Shown one piece after another: positions 47,196 to 58,868 of a DNA stretch of 64,000 bases. The notes under the pieces were generated by a model. The model was not told where the DNA came from. It worked only from the letters and a program-made list of their open reading frames with translations, and made no database searches. This DNA is from Rattus norvegicus. Its lineage: Eukaryota; Chordata; Mammalia; Rodentia; Muridae. Position 1 is the stretch's first letter, and the number at the start of each line of letters is the position of its first letter. Made by a program: the position numbers and the translations under genes. The stretch is from positions 91,148,662 to 91,212,661 of the forward strand of contig NC_086027.1 in the NCBI RefSeq assembly GCF_036323735.1, given 5' to 3'.

Positions 47196-49353
47196 TCACA
47201 GTATATAAAGTACAAACAAGTGCTCAGCTTTAAAAGGTGCCCAACACTGACATTTTGATGCTATTAAGGTCCATTGTGTGCATTTGACACATCTGGTGCA
47301 CGCCAGCTGTGCAGCTCCACGTCTGCTTGTTAATAAGGATCCACCTGGAATGTCTTTAGCACGTGCCTATGAGTGGGCTAAGTAAATCCATGGAGTCGAA
47401 GAGCATTAGACAGGCTGTCCAGACGACGATGCCTGAGCGAGCACCTTAGTGTAATTTGTAATGGGTGGGAAGCCACAGCCATGATGTTATAAATTATGCC
47501 GGTGAGCCGGCTACCTCCAAACACATTTAAATTATAATGGTCAAGGTAAATTATTCCTGGCTCTCAAGCTACACTTTTGACTTCCACACCACAATGAGAA
47601 ATAACCCTTCCCCTACTTGCCACCTTTGGACAGCACCTGGAAATCCTGCCCTAACACTCTCATGTCACTATTCTTATTTGAGCCTTCCTACACCAGATCA
47701 TGTCTGTGTATGATGTGGTTCTGAATGGCCCTAGAACCTAGACCTTCCCGGTCTCCCTCCCTCCACACTCTAAAGGCCCAGTAACTATTATTTTCCCACC
47801 AAAGTTACCGTTCAGTTGTAGTGGAATCCCGCTAGCTTGTACATACAGCTTGAGTGCAATAACAGTACCTGGTTGCTTTGCTTCACTGGTTGGACAAAGA
47901 CACTGAAATCCCAATCTTGGATGGTGCAGTTATAATATGCACTTTTTATTTATGGAGTAAAATGTCACCAAATGTTTGTTGCAGATGTGGGAAAAGTCAT
48001 TTTAGGGATAAGTGAAAACCACATGTCTTCCAGAATAAAGATGGTCTGGAAATGATAATAATTGCGTTGATCGAGTCACGGGTTCGCCTGTAGCCAGTGC
48101 TTACTGTTCTGGGTCTGAGATTCTTCGCTTTGTTCGCTGTTTTGTTTGTGTTTGCCCCATCCACAATAAAGAATGCTCGAAGTTATGTCAACAAACTGGA
48201 AGTGGTCTAAGAAAGAGTAGCAGAAGCTAATTGCTTCCAACAGAGAGCAAACACCAAGAGCCAGTTTTTAAGTTTGGTTCTTTATTAGCAACTGTCTTTT
48301 CTGTCCAGTTCCCACAATTTAGTGTGGTCAGTCAACCTAGCAAATCTCTTCCTTCCGAATCTTCTCCTGGTTCTCAAGAGGAAGAACTAGTTAAAATTGC
48401 CTCCTCTTGATGACTTTCCAAGTGTTGCCTATGATTTGCAAAGTTGCTCATAAGAGTGCCTGCTGCTGAGGCTGTAACTAAGCCGTAGATGGCTGACTAG
48501 CCTTCATAGTACCTGGCCCAGGGAGTTGGCTATGGAGTGACAGAGGTGACCCCGCCACATACACTGGACCTCTCTTAGAAGCTGGTGTTCAACAAAGAAA
48601 TGCATTCAATTACTCATAAGTATACCATTGATCACTCAGAAATTTTCTAACCTAATTCCCACTGCCCCAACTCTCCTTCCTTCTGCAGTATTTTAGAATC
48701 ATAAACTCTAAGCTTGGAAGGACCTTGAAGTCTTTCAATTCATTGCTTTGCTCAATACTTAAAATACCTCTTCACTCAACTCCAACTACTGTTGCCAGTT
48801 GGGCTTCCAGAACCCATTTTAGCAATACCACTCATCATCCCGGATATCTTTGATTGTTTGTCTGTTGACAAATGGTAAAGGTCAGAGCCATTAACCACAA
48901 CGACTGGGCTCCCAGCCGCTCTGGACCTCAGCCCGTTTGTTCTTAACAGCGGCTCACACTGGTCTTACCATCCAGGCTGTGAAGTGCTTCTGATGCTGGG
49001 ATCTTTTCAGTGTCGTGTAAGGAGCAGCATCTCCTCTCCTTCAGCGCCCTCTGCCTTCCTCATGCCGTTCCCTGGTTGAGGTCTTTCCTAGAGACCATAG
49101 CTCCCATCACAGACCTGCTGTTTACCCTGGGTATTTACTTCTTGGCATCCACATGTGACTTGGAGATACCGGCTGTGCCATGAGAGCACATCTTCCTGTC
49201 TAGGGCAGGAAGTGGGACTGTGGTCCTCTTGTCTGTCCCCACTGGGACTTCAGGAGTACATTGAAATCTCTGAACCAATCAAGACTTGCAGTGGAAGCTC
49301 ATTCATGTCATGACAGGAAGTAAAGCAAACTGCTTCTCAAATTCATGAGTGTG

Positions 49354-49354
<1 letters not shown>
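47196..49354. other. Gap between the Rhbdd1 and Col4a4 3' ends, left part
   Basis: AT-rich DNA with AATAAA hexamers at about 48033 and 48168 that could be distal Rhbdd1 poly(A) signals. A weak MIR-core-like phrase lies at 48690-48760. No exon recognised. Confidence 0.4.

Positions 49355-49411
<57 letters not shown>
49355..49411. repeat. (TG)n microsatellite
   Basis: Nearly pure TG, adjoining the variable 3' tail of the antisense B2. Confidence 0.97.
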
Positions 49412-49412
<1 letters not shown>

Positions 49413-49528
49413 AGGTGCCCAGAGACACCAGGAGGGCATTCAATCCCCTGACACTCAACATGGATGCTGTGAACCAAATCCCAGTTCTCTAAACGAGCAG
49501 CCAGTGTTCTCAGCCACTTCTCCAACCT
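49412..49528 (-). mobile_element. B2 SINE
   Basis: GAGACACCAGGAGGGCATTC, GGATGCTGTGAACCAAATCC, CGAGCAGCCAGTGTTCTCAG and CCACTTCTCCAACC are antisense B2. Its 3' end carries the TG repeat. Confidence 0.85.
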
Positions 49529-49532
49529 CCAG

Positions 49533-49760
49533 TATCATCACTTTAGTTTTTGAGGCAAGGTCTCTCACTGAAGCAGGCGTAGACTGTCTAGCCACAGTTC
49601 AGGAATCCACCTGACCCCACCCCACTCTGTATTAAATTAAAACATGCAGGACTGCTCCAAGCTTGATCGTACAAGGCTGTTGGGGACCCAAACTCAGATC
49701 ATCATTCTTGTGCCATAAGCACTTGACCAACTGAGCCATCTTCTCAACATCTGGTTCTAT
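49533..49760 (-). mobile_element. B4 SINE
   Basis: TTTTTGAGGCAAGGTCTCTC (B1-like half), then AAGCACTTGACCAACTGAGC and CATCTTCTCAACA (B2/ID-like end). Middle diverged. Confidence 0.72.
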
Positions 49761-49879
49761 GTACCTAAAGCAAACTGGCTTCTCTGAGCCCAAGGTGATA
49801 TATCTTATCACCCACTTTGAAATATTCCCTATTTTTAACATGATTAAGCTGGGAATACCCGTGCCTAGCAGGGCACACT

Positions 49880-50236
49880 TGCAGTTTGGATATGAAATGT
49901 TCCCTCTGTTCACCGTCCCGGCTGCGGGCTGATACGTTGCAGGCTTGTGTTGCAAGCTTGTATCGCCGCTGAGAGGTGACGGGAATTTTCAGAGGTGGAG
50001 TAAGCCATTCCAGGCATGTGCTTGGGGGCTGTGTGCCTCAGCCAGGCTTGGTCTGTCTCGGTCTGTTTCTTAGCCGCTGTGAAGTGAGCAGCCTCTGCGA
50101 CCTGTTCCCACCGTACGAGACTCCTCGTCACATCTCAGTTTATCCAGCCAAACGTGGACTGAAACCATATCCAAATAAACTAGCTTTACATTGTTTCTCT
50201 CAGACATTCGTCACAGCAATGAAAAACTCATAGCAC
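49880..50236 (+). mobile_element. MaLR LTR remnant
   Basis: TTTGGATATGAAATGTTCCC near the 5' end and GTGGACTGAAACCATATCC, AAATAAACTAGCTTTACATT and TTCGTCACAGCAATGAAAAA at the 3' end follow the MaLR layout. A well preserved copy. Confidence 0.85.
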
Positions 50237-50496
50237 AGGGAGGCTACAAGTAACACAGCCTTATGTTATCTAGCTCTGCAGTTGGCCTGCAAGCAACCTT
50301 GTAAGTAAGCAGTCTCATCTTGCCTGTGGTCTCATTTCTTTTCCCTACCCAACACTGAATGGAGAGCTATGCCTTACAGATCCTCAGAGTTTTACTTTTC
50401 CCAGCCCTGTCTCCCCGCCTTTGCAGATCACCCTGACTTTCCTCCTAAGCCAGTCCTAAGGGTAGACCAGCACGAGGATGCATCAAATCTCCCAGA

Positions 50497-50650
50497 ATCC
50501 ACATTCAAGCAGCCAGGCATCATGTTCGTAATCCCAGTGTTGAGGACACAGAAACAGATGGGTACCTGGAGCTCCCTAGCCAACAAGCTAGCCTACTTGG
50601 TGAGTTTCAGGCCAGTGAAGAAGCAGTCTCAAAAAGCAAGATGGTTCGTG
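50497..50650 (+). mobile_element. B4 SINE
   Basis: TTCGTAATCCCAGTGTTGAG, GAAACAGATGGGTACCTGGA, CTAGCCTACTTGGTGAGTTT and GCAGTCTCAAAAAGCAAGAT follow RSINE1/B4. Confidence 0.88.
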
Positions 50651-51814
50651 TTAGATTTCAAACCTGGCTGAGGTACCTGTTTAACATACAAAAGATGCTG
50701 GCAGCCAGATTCTCCCTGTGTCTCTTAGTCCTTACCTATTACAGGGTCCTCCTGCTTGGCATACCCCCTGCCCTAAACAGTCCAGCCCAAGGAGCTGGGG
50801 CTGCTCTTCCCTATGTGATCCAACCATTTTGGTTAATCCCTATCTTTGTGCCTTTAGGTTTCCTGGCTTCTGCACCTGGTTCCCCTGCCCTCCTCCTCTC
50901 CCCTGCCCTCCCCTCTCCTAACATGGTCCATCTCAGTCTGATCATGTCTACTTTGGACTCTCCCAGATGTCCCTGCCTCTGGCTATGGTCGGCCACATAG
51001 CTGTAATAAGCTTTCTCGTCCACCATATCTATAAGCAGTCATTTTCTTTCCTTTTAATTTTTCTTCTCATTCAAATGGCACCTGAGGAACAGCCATTCAC
51101 ATACACATACATACTCACAACTTCGTACACGTGTCTGTACACAAGAGCGCATACACATGTAAGAGGAAACCCACTTTAGCTTAAAAGAAAATACATTCAT
51201 CAACAACAGTGGTCTTAGAGGCCGCCACAAAATTTTATATATAATAAACCACATTGTATGTGACAACACAGCAAATATTTATGCGTCGCTAGTAGATCGG
51301 GCGTCTTGCCAAAGTTACGTGATAGAAATCTTTTACTCTAAAACCAGGGTTTAGAGAAACGGATGCAATTTAATGGGCATGTTTCACATTTTTCCAACGA
51401 ATCATTAAATATTTAAGCACCATAAAATTCAAACATTTCACAGCGATGTGGCAGCCAGACATCCTGGTTTAAAATGCACTTCACAGAGTTCCTTGCAGAT
51501 AGTAGCAGTGACAATTGCAGAATGCCAATTGTTTTTTAAATGGGGATTGATTGTTCCCTGCAGACCTTACTCATAACATCCCTGCAGGAAATTGGGGTAC
51601 TTTCTGTGGTACAGTAACTTTGTGACTTGAAATAAAGAAGATGTTAAGAACTGATTAGGTATAAACAATTCTAATCAGTAATTTGTATGCTGTGAGAAGC
51701 AGCATGTAATTTTGTTGGGAGGGGAAGCAAGAAATAATTTTCATATTAAAATACCTTTTTTTACATAGAAGATGTGTCCATACTTGGTGAATGGGGACTG
51801 CGCTGCATTAGGTA
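50651..51814. other. Unannotated AT-rich DNA, possibly distal Col4a4 3' UTR or intergenic
   Basis: No exon recognised. Includes a CACATA-type patch near 51100-51160. ATTAAA on the minus strand occurs near 51368 and could be a distal poly(A) signal. Confidence 0.35.
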
Positions 51815-51965
51815 GGTAATAACTTTAATTCTCAACATGAGTGTAATATCCTTCCTACCTTAGAAATGAGGGCAGTTTAGCGAAACTCGCCCATGGTAAC
51901 GCAGCTCAAAGGGACGCAACTGGATTAAAATCTGGGTTCAACCCACTCACAAGTCCTCATGTTCC
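51815..51965 (-). mobile_element. MIR SINE (antisense, well preserved)
   Basis: TTTAATTCTCAACATGAGTG, AGAAATGAGGGCAGTTTAGC, CATGGTAACGCAGCTCAAAG and AATCTGGGTTCAACCCACTC cover most of MIR in reverse orientation. Confidence 0.85.
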
Positions 51966-53849
51966 CACTGTTATTGTAGCCATACTAAATCAGAGAGGGA
52001 CAACTGTTATTCCAGTGGGCTTGTAGAAACACGGGTCACAAAGGAGAATGGTCAGTTTTGTGGTGACCTGCAGGAAGTGCCAAGGAGACCCCGATGGAGT
52101 TCAGTTCCCATTAAGCCATTCTGCCGACTTTATCTAAGGGCTCGAAACACACAGACAGTGTAGAGGATGTTGGTGCCAAGAAGCCCTTACATCATGAGAC
52201 GATACAGATTGCGGCTTGAGTCATCATGTCATTTCAGAAAAAGGATCTTCTTGCTGCCAACAAACCTAGGAATGGATCTCCTCATCGCTGAACTTTCAGT
52301 TCATAGAGAAATAATTAACGGTGGAGGGAAGAAGGATCAATGCTTGCTGACTGGTTTTACGGCGGTAATTGTGTTAAGGGATTATGGATGTGTGGCTATG
52401 TTTTACTTTCTGATATTCTGAAGTAAGACAGGCGTGTGCTGGTCAGCCTTTTACCATCGAGATCCTATAAGCTGTACATCAAAGGCTTACCAAGGTATAG
52501 GAAATTGTCACTGAATGAAAGAATCAAGCCAATAATAGCTACTGATGGGCATCTAAACACCAGCAAAGCATGGTCCCTGCCTCACAGGGCTTCAGTTTTT
52601 AGCTACGGAATGAAGGAATTGTCTGAGACATTAGAGAAGCAACAGAGAGGAGACAGCCCCCCATCTCTTTGGGAAGTTCATATACCTGCCACTAATCCAT
52701 TGTGCTAGGAGAAACGTGTCTACCAAACCAATGGGCCCTGGGAAGGACTCGGATGGCACAAAGACAAGCCAAGGACACAAAGGCATGTGAGTGCAGAGCT
52801 GTGTGCAGCTCATGCTAACAAAAGGCACTCCCCGGCAGTCAGCCTCGGTTCACGATGGACCTCTTACCCCATGTGAAGTCATTTTGGCCTCCACAGGCAG
52901 TGTGGTCATTCAGGATTTTAAGCCAAAAGATAAGTCTCACTTGGATGAAACTTAGAGGGTGACTAGAATTCCAAACTGGAGACATCTGTAAGAAGCTAGG
53001 TAGAAATCTGTGAGAGCAAGAAGCTTGGAGAGGAAGTGGCAACCCACACAAGCAGAGATGTGAGTTTCAATCTGGGGAAACAACCAGACAAAGCTTGGAC
53101 ACCTGGTGGCTTCCACTTACCAAGAATGAGAACCCAGAAGGAAACACCCCCTCTGCATCCAAAATAATTCCCAGGAGGGATCTAGGCACATTCCAGCCCA
53201 CCGAGGGTAGAGGTCTTGAAAAGGACATTTAGATAAGACCATCACAGTAACAGATTAGAATAAATGCAAAACTTTGTTCATGGCCCCCACTGAGCAAGGC
53301 TGTTCCAAAGACATTGATATACCGCCAGGTGGGAAGAGGAATGATAACTTTAAGATAATATGCTCTTCTGTCCCAAGAATGCTTTTCCTATTACCTTCTG
53401 GACCATTTCTAAATGCATCACTAATCCTTGTAGTATTCACAAGAGGATCATGGGATCTATACTTCGAGCTGCTTCATGCTCACTATCTCAGGTAGCTAAA
53501 TTGCCCGCCTTATTCAACCAGTCCTAACTTACTTGAAGCGTGTTAATATTCTAACAGCAAGGCTGAAGGGTTTAACGTGATGTAGCAAGGCAAACATGTG
53601 TTCTAACAGTTCAGCTATTCCCAACCACCTCTTCCTAGAACATGTTCTCGTGCCAAGTTCATGATGAAATTTCAGGAGGCCTGCTTTAGGATGATAGATA
53701 TAGATTCTGGAAACGTAAGAATAATGTAAATTAAGAAATGAGCTTTGATTTCAGACACTCGAAAAATATTTAACACGTACAGCATTGAGCTTAAAATCAG
53801 ATGGGTCAATAGGAAAAATTCTGCTACCTTGAGAAAGCATTTGATGTTA
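51966..53849. other. Unannotated DNA
   Basis: No exon or repeat recognised. An 84-codon ORF at 52167-52421 has no recognisable domain. Confidence 0.35.
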
Positions 53850-53930
53850 AGATAGAGATGTTCAGCCCTGGTTATATAGTGAGTCCCAGGCCAGGCTGAG
53901 ACAATGTCTTCAAAGCAAAACAAAAACCAT
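53850..53930 (+). mobile_element. B1 3' fragment
   Basis: CCTGGTTATATAGTGAGTCC, CAGGCCAGGCTGAGACAATG and TCTTCAAAGC with an A-rich end. Confidence 0.6.
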
Positions 53931-53941
53931 GTTTCTTTTTA

Positions 53942-54070
53942 AAAGGCTGAACTTCTAGCACTTCTGGAGCTCCAGGCGATTGCCAGGATATTGAAGCCAA
54001 TGTGGGGTTATGTAGTGAGTTCCAAGCCAACCTGAACTACAGACTAGGGTGCTCTCTTAAAACATAAAAT
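53942..54070 (+). mobile_element. Old B1/PB1 SINE
   Basis: AACTTCTAGCACTTCTGGAG, TGGGGTTATGTAGTGAGTTC and CAAGCCAACCTGAACTACAG match PB1 in order. Confidence 0.72.
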
Positions 54071-54254
54071 AGGATAGATGTTATTTACCAGAAAATTCTC
54101 TTAAACTACCATCCTACAGACAGCCTTCAGAAAGGGAAAAAAGATGCTCAATGTATTCTGCATAAAGGAGTTCATCACTGACCAAACGATGGCAAGGAAA
54201 ACACACCTTAGAAATACTCTTATTTTCTTTGGTTTTTCGTGTTGAGTATGAGTA

Positions 54255-54424
54255 CGTCTGTGGGTGTGTGTGTTTGCATATGTACAGAAGGGCCCAGGGA
54301 AGCCAGAAAGGGGAACTGGAGTTCCTGGTGACTGTGAGCCGACTGAACTGGATGCCAGGAACTAAATTCAGGTCCTCAGCAAGAGCTGTAAGTGCTGTTA
54401 GCCACTGAGCCATCTCCCCAGCCT
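54255..54424 (-). mobile_element. B2/B3 SINE
   Basis: GGAACTGGAGTTCCTGGTGA, TGGATGCCAGGAACTAAATT, CAGGTCCTCAGCAAGAGCTG and CCACTGAGCCATCTCCCCAG are antisense B2/B3 with a complete tRNA-like head. Same orientation as Col4a4. Confidence 0.93.
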
Positions 54425-56009
54425 CAGAAACAAAATTTTAATTGAGTTTTTCTTTCAATTATTCTTAAGTGCACTGAAAACTGAGCTCTGACATGAGGGT
54501 CTCTCAGGGGGGAAAAACTCCCTTTCCATTAAAATGACAGTTTTACTTTAGCTGAGGAAGGTGAGTTTCGAGAAGAAAAAAAAACCTTTCTAGCAAAACC
54601 TTTCAATTTGTGATTTGTAGACATCCCTGACTTGATAGCAAGCAGAGCTTTTGGTAAGGAGAAAGTCACTGCAAATTGATGTGGATCCTTTCCGTGTATG
54701 GGAGCTGCTAAGTACCAGTGTCAAACAGCTGTCTTGCCATGATGCTAATAAAATATAAAGAATGTTTGAAAATTGGTGAGACAGATGCTCCCATTTAAAG
54801 AAAAAAACAAAACACATACACTCAGGAACACAAAATTCAGATTGGATATGGTCTTTGTTTTCTGTGCAAGCGAGCCCCCATGCCTTCCTGGTGGGGTGAC
54901 CCTGACATAAATGAATCTTTTTACCTAAGTTTAATTAAGCCAGCCCTTAATTTTCTCCCAAGTGCATAATGATAGCCCTGTCACTTCCGGAGTGAGCCGC
55001 CCGTGTGGAGGAGGAGCCTCGAAGGTTCTCCTGGGGAGGAGAGCTCTTGACTTTGTATCAGGCTCTAGCTTGCCTGAGTAAGCCCCATGTGGCTTCAGTC
55101 CCATTAGCAGAAGGACAGGCTGGCCCCCAACTGGGGGAAAGTGGTCTGTTTGCAAGTTCCCTGGGAAGGGGAGTCAATTTTTGTGAATCACTACCTTAAT
55201 ATTCATTAATAGCTTTTAGGCCCCTAATCCCTTATTGAATATATTTTGCTCTATAATTGCTGCTTTTCAAAGGGGTTGCCAAAGTAGGCACTTCCATTCT
55301 CTGTGAGATGCAGAGGAGAACATAATGTTTTAAATTCATCTGTGAAGTGTTTATGCTAATGTCGAGGCTCCGGAACACAGGACTGCAGGCCTTCCTGCAT
55401 AATGACCCATTTCTGCTTTGAAATGATTCCTCTAATGCTGGCAGTGTAGAAAGGTTGCTTTTCTTTTCTTCCTCCTTTTAAAAAACCTCTTTGGGCCATG
55501 GTCTCACAATTATTTAAAGTGCCTGGCTTTAAAAAAAAATAGATTATAGAGGGAATCATTTTGAAACACTGAAAATCTCTACTCCATAGCTTCATTTCTT
55601 GGTCTATTTATATTTTTTTTTCCTGTAAAATCTAGCCAGAAGCCCAGTGGATTACAGAGTAATTGACTTCAGTTGTTTGAGACTCTATTGACCAATGAAT
55701 GAAGTTGATAATCTGGTCTTTGTCATTCGCTTGCTTTTCTGGGAATTAACACATGTTCAAATAAAGCCTGTCCTCCCATCATCTCAATAAAAGGAGAATG
55801 TGGTGGGGGCCAAACAACTCCACGTGGGCAGTGTTTGCTTGCTCTGTGGAGGGGAGGAGGAGGAGGAGGAGGCTAGGAATAACCGTGCTGAGACAAGGCA
55901 TGGCTAACAGAGTCTAGAGAGAGCACCATTGAGTTTGCTAGAATAGTTGGGGAATCTTCTCCTCCATTGGGATGTCTGCCTTGACGCCTGTTGGCATGTT
56001 TTGAATTCT
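54425..56009 (-). other. Col4a4: Proximal Col4a4 3' UTR (extent not determined)
   Basis: The 1.6 kb after the Col4a4 stop is AT-rich and free of recognisable SINEs or LTRs, as expected for a 3' UTR. A short (GGA)n run lies at 55848-55872. On the minus strand no canonical AATAAA is obvious. Variant ATTAAA hexamers (TTTAAT on the + strand) occur near 54437 and 54931. The human COL4A4 3' UTR is, as I recall, several kilobases long, so the transcript may extend further left through the SINE cluster at 53.8-54.4 kb. The left boundary used here is simply the 5' end of the flanking B2. Confidence 0.45.
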
Positions 56010-56273
56010 CTAGCTGTGCTTCATGCAGACCTGGCACCTGCTGGTTTTCCGGCGCTGGGCCTGAACTTCTTTCAAGGTGTCCGGTGCCGGGCCAGAGGAA
56101 AACTGCAGGTCTGGATTCACCGTGGTCAGCCAGAAGCTGTACTTGTTTGCAAAAAAGTGACAGGTTCCCTGCCGACCCTGGCATTCAAGGAATGGTGCAG
56201 CTCTGAAGTCCTCGAGGCAGCTGCCAGGTGACATCAGCGCCTGCCCGCCTCCTTGGTCCCCAGCTCCAGTGTG
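56010..56273 (-). CDS. Col4a4: Last coding exon of collagen IV alpha-4 (second half of NC1, stop codon)
   Basis: This exon encodes the final 87 residues of the alpha-4 chain. On the minus strand it starts at 56273 with HTGAGDQGGGQALMSPGSC, directly after an acceptor ending in GGGTAG. It continues through LECQGRQGTCHFFANKYSFW and ends RCQVCMKHS with the stop at 56010-56012. It holds cysteines 8-12 of the twelve conserved NC1 cysteines and the RCQVC signature shared by all collagen IV chains. NC1 directs trimer selection (alpha3-alpha4-alpha5) and end-to-end hexamer assembly in glomerular and other basement membranes. Phase joins exactly to the upstream exon, which ends after an ATG (Met) codon. 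Alpha-4 rather than alpha-1/2/3/5/6 is called from residues such as FLECQGRQGTCHFFANKY and DTLKEVQAQRR, which match human COL4A4 as remembered. I see no frameshift or missing cysteine. Confidence 0.96.
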   Translation of the reverse strand, partial: HTGAGDQGGGQALMSPGSCLEDFRAAPFLECQGRQGTCHFFANKYSFWLTTVNPDLQFSSGPAPDTLKEVQAQRRKTSRCQVCMKHS

Positions 56274-56652
56274 CTACCCAGACAAGAATAAAGAGTTAGG
56301 ACTCAGCCACTCCAGACCACCAGGACAGAGTCAGTAGCATGCCCAGGTCTGTACTATAAAACTCTTCCTTAAGTCACTTCATAATGAACAGTTAGTTTAC
56401 AATCTGCTGAAGAGCAGTAGGACGTGTGATGTGTATGCATTCCAAATGGAGCCATTTTCCCCGCTGGCTGAGATAAATCCATCTTCTACCAGACTTACAA
56501 AAAATAATTGATGAGAAAGGATAAAAGCAATAATGATGGCCCTAAATCTCAGCAGCCTAGACTCTGCAGTAGCTTAGATGACCTCGTACCCTCTGGTTTC
56601 TACACAGGACTGCTATCTCGTCGGGAATAAGGTCGAAGGGCAGGAGACTCAC

Positions 56653-56939
56653 CATTAGAAATGAGTACCCGATCCAGAGGCTCCTCCACGTCTGTGGACA
56701 CGGTGGGATGGACTGGTCCTGACTGTGGACAGCCACCGCCTGGGCTGGGGCCTCACACACTGCACAGCGGCTGACATAAGGGCGGATCTCTTCCTCCGAG
56801 AGTGGCATCATAGGAAGAGGAGCTGCACTGGACAGCCAGTAGGACCTGTCATTTCTCTGGGCATAGTGGCACACTTGGTGGATGTTGCAGTAAGCAAAGG
56901 GCAGAGTGCTAAACACAGGAAGACAAGATCCTGCCAAAC
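56653..56939 (-). CDS. Col4a4: Col4a4 NC1 exon (first-to-second subdomain)
   Basis: This 287-bp exon on the minus strand has acceptor ...CTCTCCAAG before 56939 and donor ATG|GTGAGT after 56653. Its first two bases complete a Gly codon split from the upstream exon. The protein runs LAGSCLPVFSTLPFAYCNIH, HYAQRNDRSYW, LPMMPLSEEEIRPYVSRCAV and HSQDQSIPPCPQTWRSLW, ending GYSFLM. It contributes cysteines 2-7 of the NC1 domain, including the SRCAVC motif that ends the first NC1 repeat and the first cysteine of the second repeat. The 95 codons after the split codon leave phase 0, matching the next exon. The intron to the last exon is only 379 bp. The exon is intact, with no stop or frameshift. Confidence 0.96.
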
Positions 56940-58121
56940 CTTGGAGAGAAGAGGATACACAGTGGGTGAACAGCCTGCTGTGTGCGAGCAGCCAATGGCT
57001 CCCACATGTGACACCTACGGAGAGCCATGCCAGAGCTAACTGCTGCTTGGGCCACCTCCCTGATCTGTGGACCAGATTGTGTCATTCAGTCCTCTCTGGA
57101 GCCCAACAACCCTCCCAGGCTAGGGTGAGCATAGATACATTTGTCTTAATACAAATGAGCAAACAGATGGTCACAGAGGAGACAGAAGCCCTGAGGTTGA
57201 GAGGCGAGGGTTGCCCAAAACTCCCACAAGGATGACTGGACTTTATTCTAAGGTGGGACATCCAATGTGAAAATGATTGCACCAGGTTTGGAGATGGTGG
57301 TGACCACACCAAGAGGATGCTGAGATGGAGAGCACCAGAGGCACAGAGCTTCAGCTCAGAGCTCCGTGGTGGCTTGTGGGAGCCAGGGAGAGTGTGTCTG
57401 TGTGACTTCATCTCTTGGTATCTGAAGATAATTCAGACCACAGGGTGTGGGCTTTGGCGATCTTGTTAAGGGGCTTCAATTTTACCTAGAGGTTCTACAG
57501 AACTTTTAGGTAAGTGTTCCAGCCCAACCAGGGCGATAAAAGTACCAGTATTGGGGGAGGGGAGAGAAAACAAGTTCAAGATAAATTCTTCTCCTCCCCA
57601 CACCTGAAAGATTCTAGGCATCCAAGGAAGGCAGCGTGGGGGCAGTACCAAGACGAAAATAAAGATGGGCATCTGAACATCTGTCACTCGTGGGCCTGAC
57701 ACATCATCATCCTCTTACGAGCATGGGACCAGCCTGGTGAAGGTAGTAAGACCCACCTAGCTGTCAACTACCCCTATTGGCTGACACACCTCCTGTATCC
57801 ACCATTCCTGCCACTGTTATCATATGCCTTGGCACTGAGTCCTGCGGCTTACAAATCTGCTGTTGAAAGATGGGAAGGAACACGGAGGGCTGAGGCTTAA
57901 AGGCTTGTGATCTCCAAATAAAACAAGACAGGGTTAAAGGTTGGCGCTTGCCAGTGGTATAGCGTAACCCAGCAAGTTCTGCCTTCAACCAATTTCATAA
58001 ACATGGGAGCTCAGCGTGCCCAGGTAAGTAATTTACATTTAGTAGCATTAAAAGTAGCGATCCGTAGCACAGTTACATCTTTCCTATTGCCAAAGAGGAT
58101 GAACAAAAAGAACAGTCAAGC
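56940..58121. other. Col4a4 intron, 3' part
   Basis: Intronic on the minus strand (donor at 59133, acceptor at 56940). No further exon. ORFs up to 109 codons here are chance. Confidence 0.7.
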
Positions 58122-58270
58122 CTCCTGCTTGTGGTGTTCCTTTAATCTCAGCTCTTAGGAAGCAGAGACAGGCAGGTTTCGGGGAATTTGAGGCCAGCCT
58201 GGTCCACACAGTTCCAGGTCAGCCAGGGCTACATAGGGAAACCTTGTCTCAAATGAAAAAAAAACAAAAA
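58122..58270 (+). mobile_element. B1 SINE
   Basis: TTCCTTTAATCTCAGCTCTT, GGAATTTGAGGCCAGCCTGG, CAGTTCCAGGTCAGCCAGGG and ACCTTGTCTCAAATG with an A/AAC-rich tail. Antisense to Col4a4 within its intron. Confidence 0.95.
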
Positions 58271-58304
58271 CCAAAAACACTACCACCACCACAACAACAA
58301 CAAC

Positions 58305-58760
58305 TGAAACAGCCAGAGTTGGGGCCAGTCTGGGACCAGTGGGAAAGGTCCAGGGCAAGCCTCCAAGCACAAGGACCCCTCCCTTCCAGGAAGAAGAAAA
58401 CTGGTTTGGCTCCTGGGACAGCTGCAAGCCAAACTGTCACACAAAGCTACCTGTGGCTTCCAACCAACACCCCCACACACACCCACTTGGGAAAGTCTTG
58501 AATGGTACACTGAGTCCGATATGAAAGTTGTTTCGCTCCACCAAATGCGCACAGTACCCTGCCTAGTGTCCATTGTGCAAATTCTGCCCCAATTGTTTGC
58601 AGGGTATATAACTCCCTAAGTCTGCTCAGGACCATCTCCCTTTGAAGTGGGACGACCCCGACATGTCGGAATGATTAAACTCCTCTTGCTTTTACATCGA
58701 TCACCGCCTCTGTGAGTCTCATTCAAGAGGTCCCAGAAGAGGTTCAATTTGGACCTCACA
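58305..58760 (+). mobile_element. Class I (ERV1-like) solo LTR in a Col4a4 intron
   Basis: A 456-bp element starting TGAAACAGCC and ending CCTCACA, flanked by the 4-bp duplication CAAC (58301-58304 and 58761-58764), the size usual for gammaretrovirus-like elements. It has a TATA-like GTATATAA at 58604-58611 and an ATTAAA hexamer near 58673, spaced as in a U3-R-U5 LTR. It sits inside the A/AAC-rich tail of the preceding B1 and is antisense to Col4a4. No viral genes remain. Confidence 0.68.
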
Positions 58761-58868
58761 CAACATCATCAACAACAAAACAGTAATAAATAGGCAAATA
58801 GTAGCCAGTGACCAGAATGAGCCTCTGTGGCATCTAACAGCATCATGAGAATTAGCATGGCAGGCTCC

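Noticed and set aside
57120..57230. Possible antisense MIR in the Col4a4 intron
   Set aside because: Only ACAAATGAGCAAAC and CCCTGAGGTTGAGAGG resemble MIR. The order is poor.
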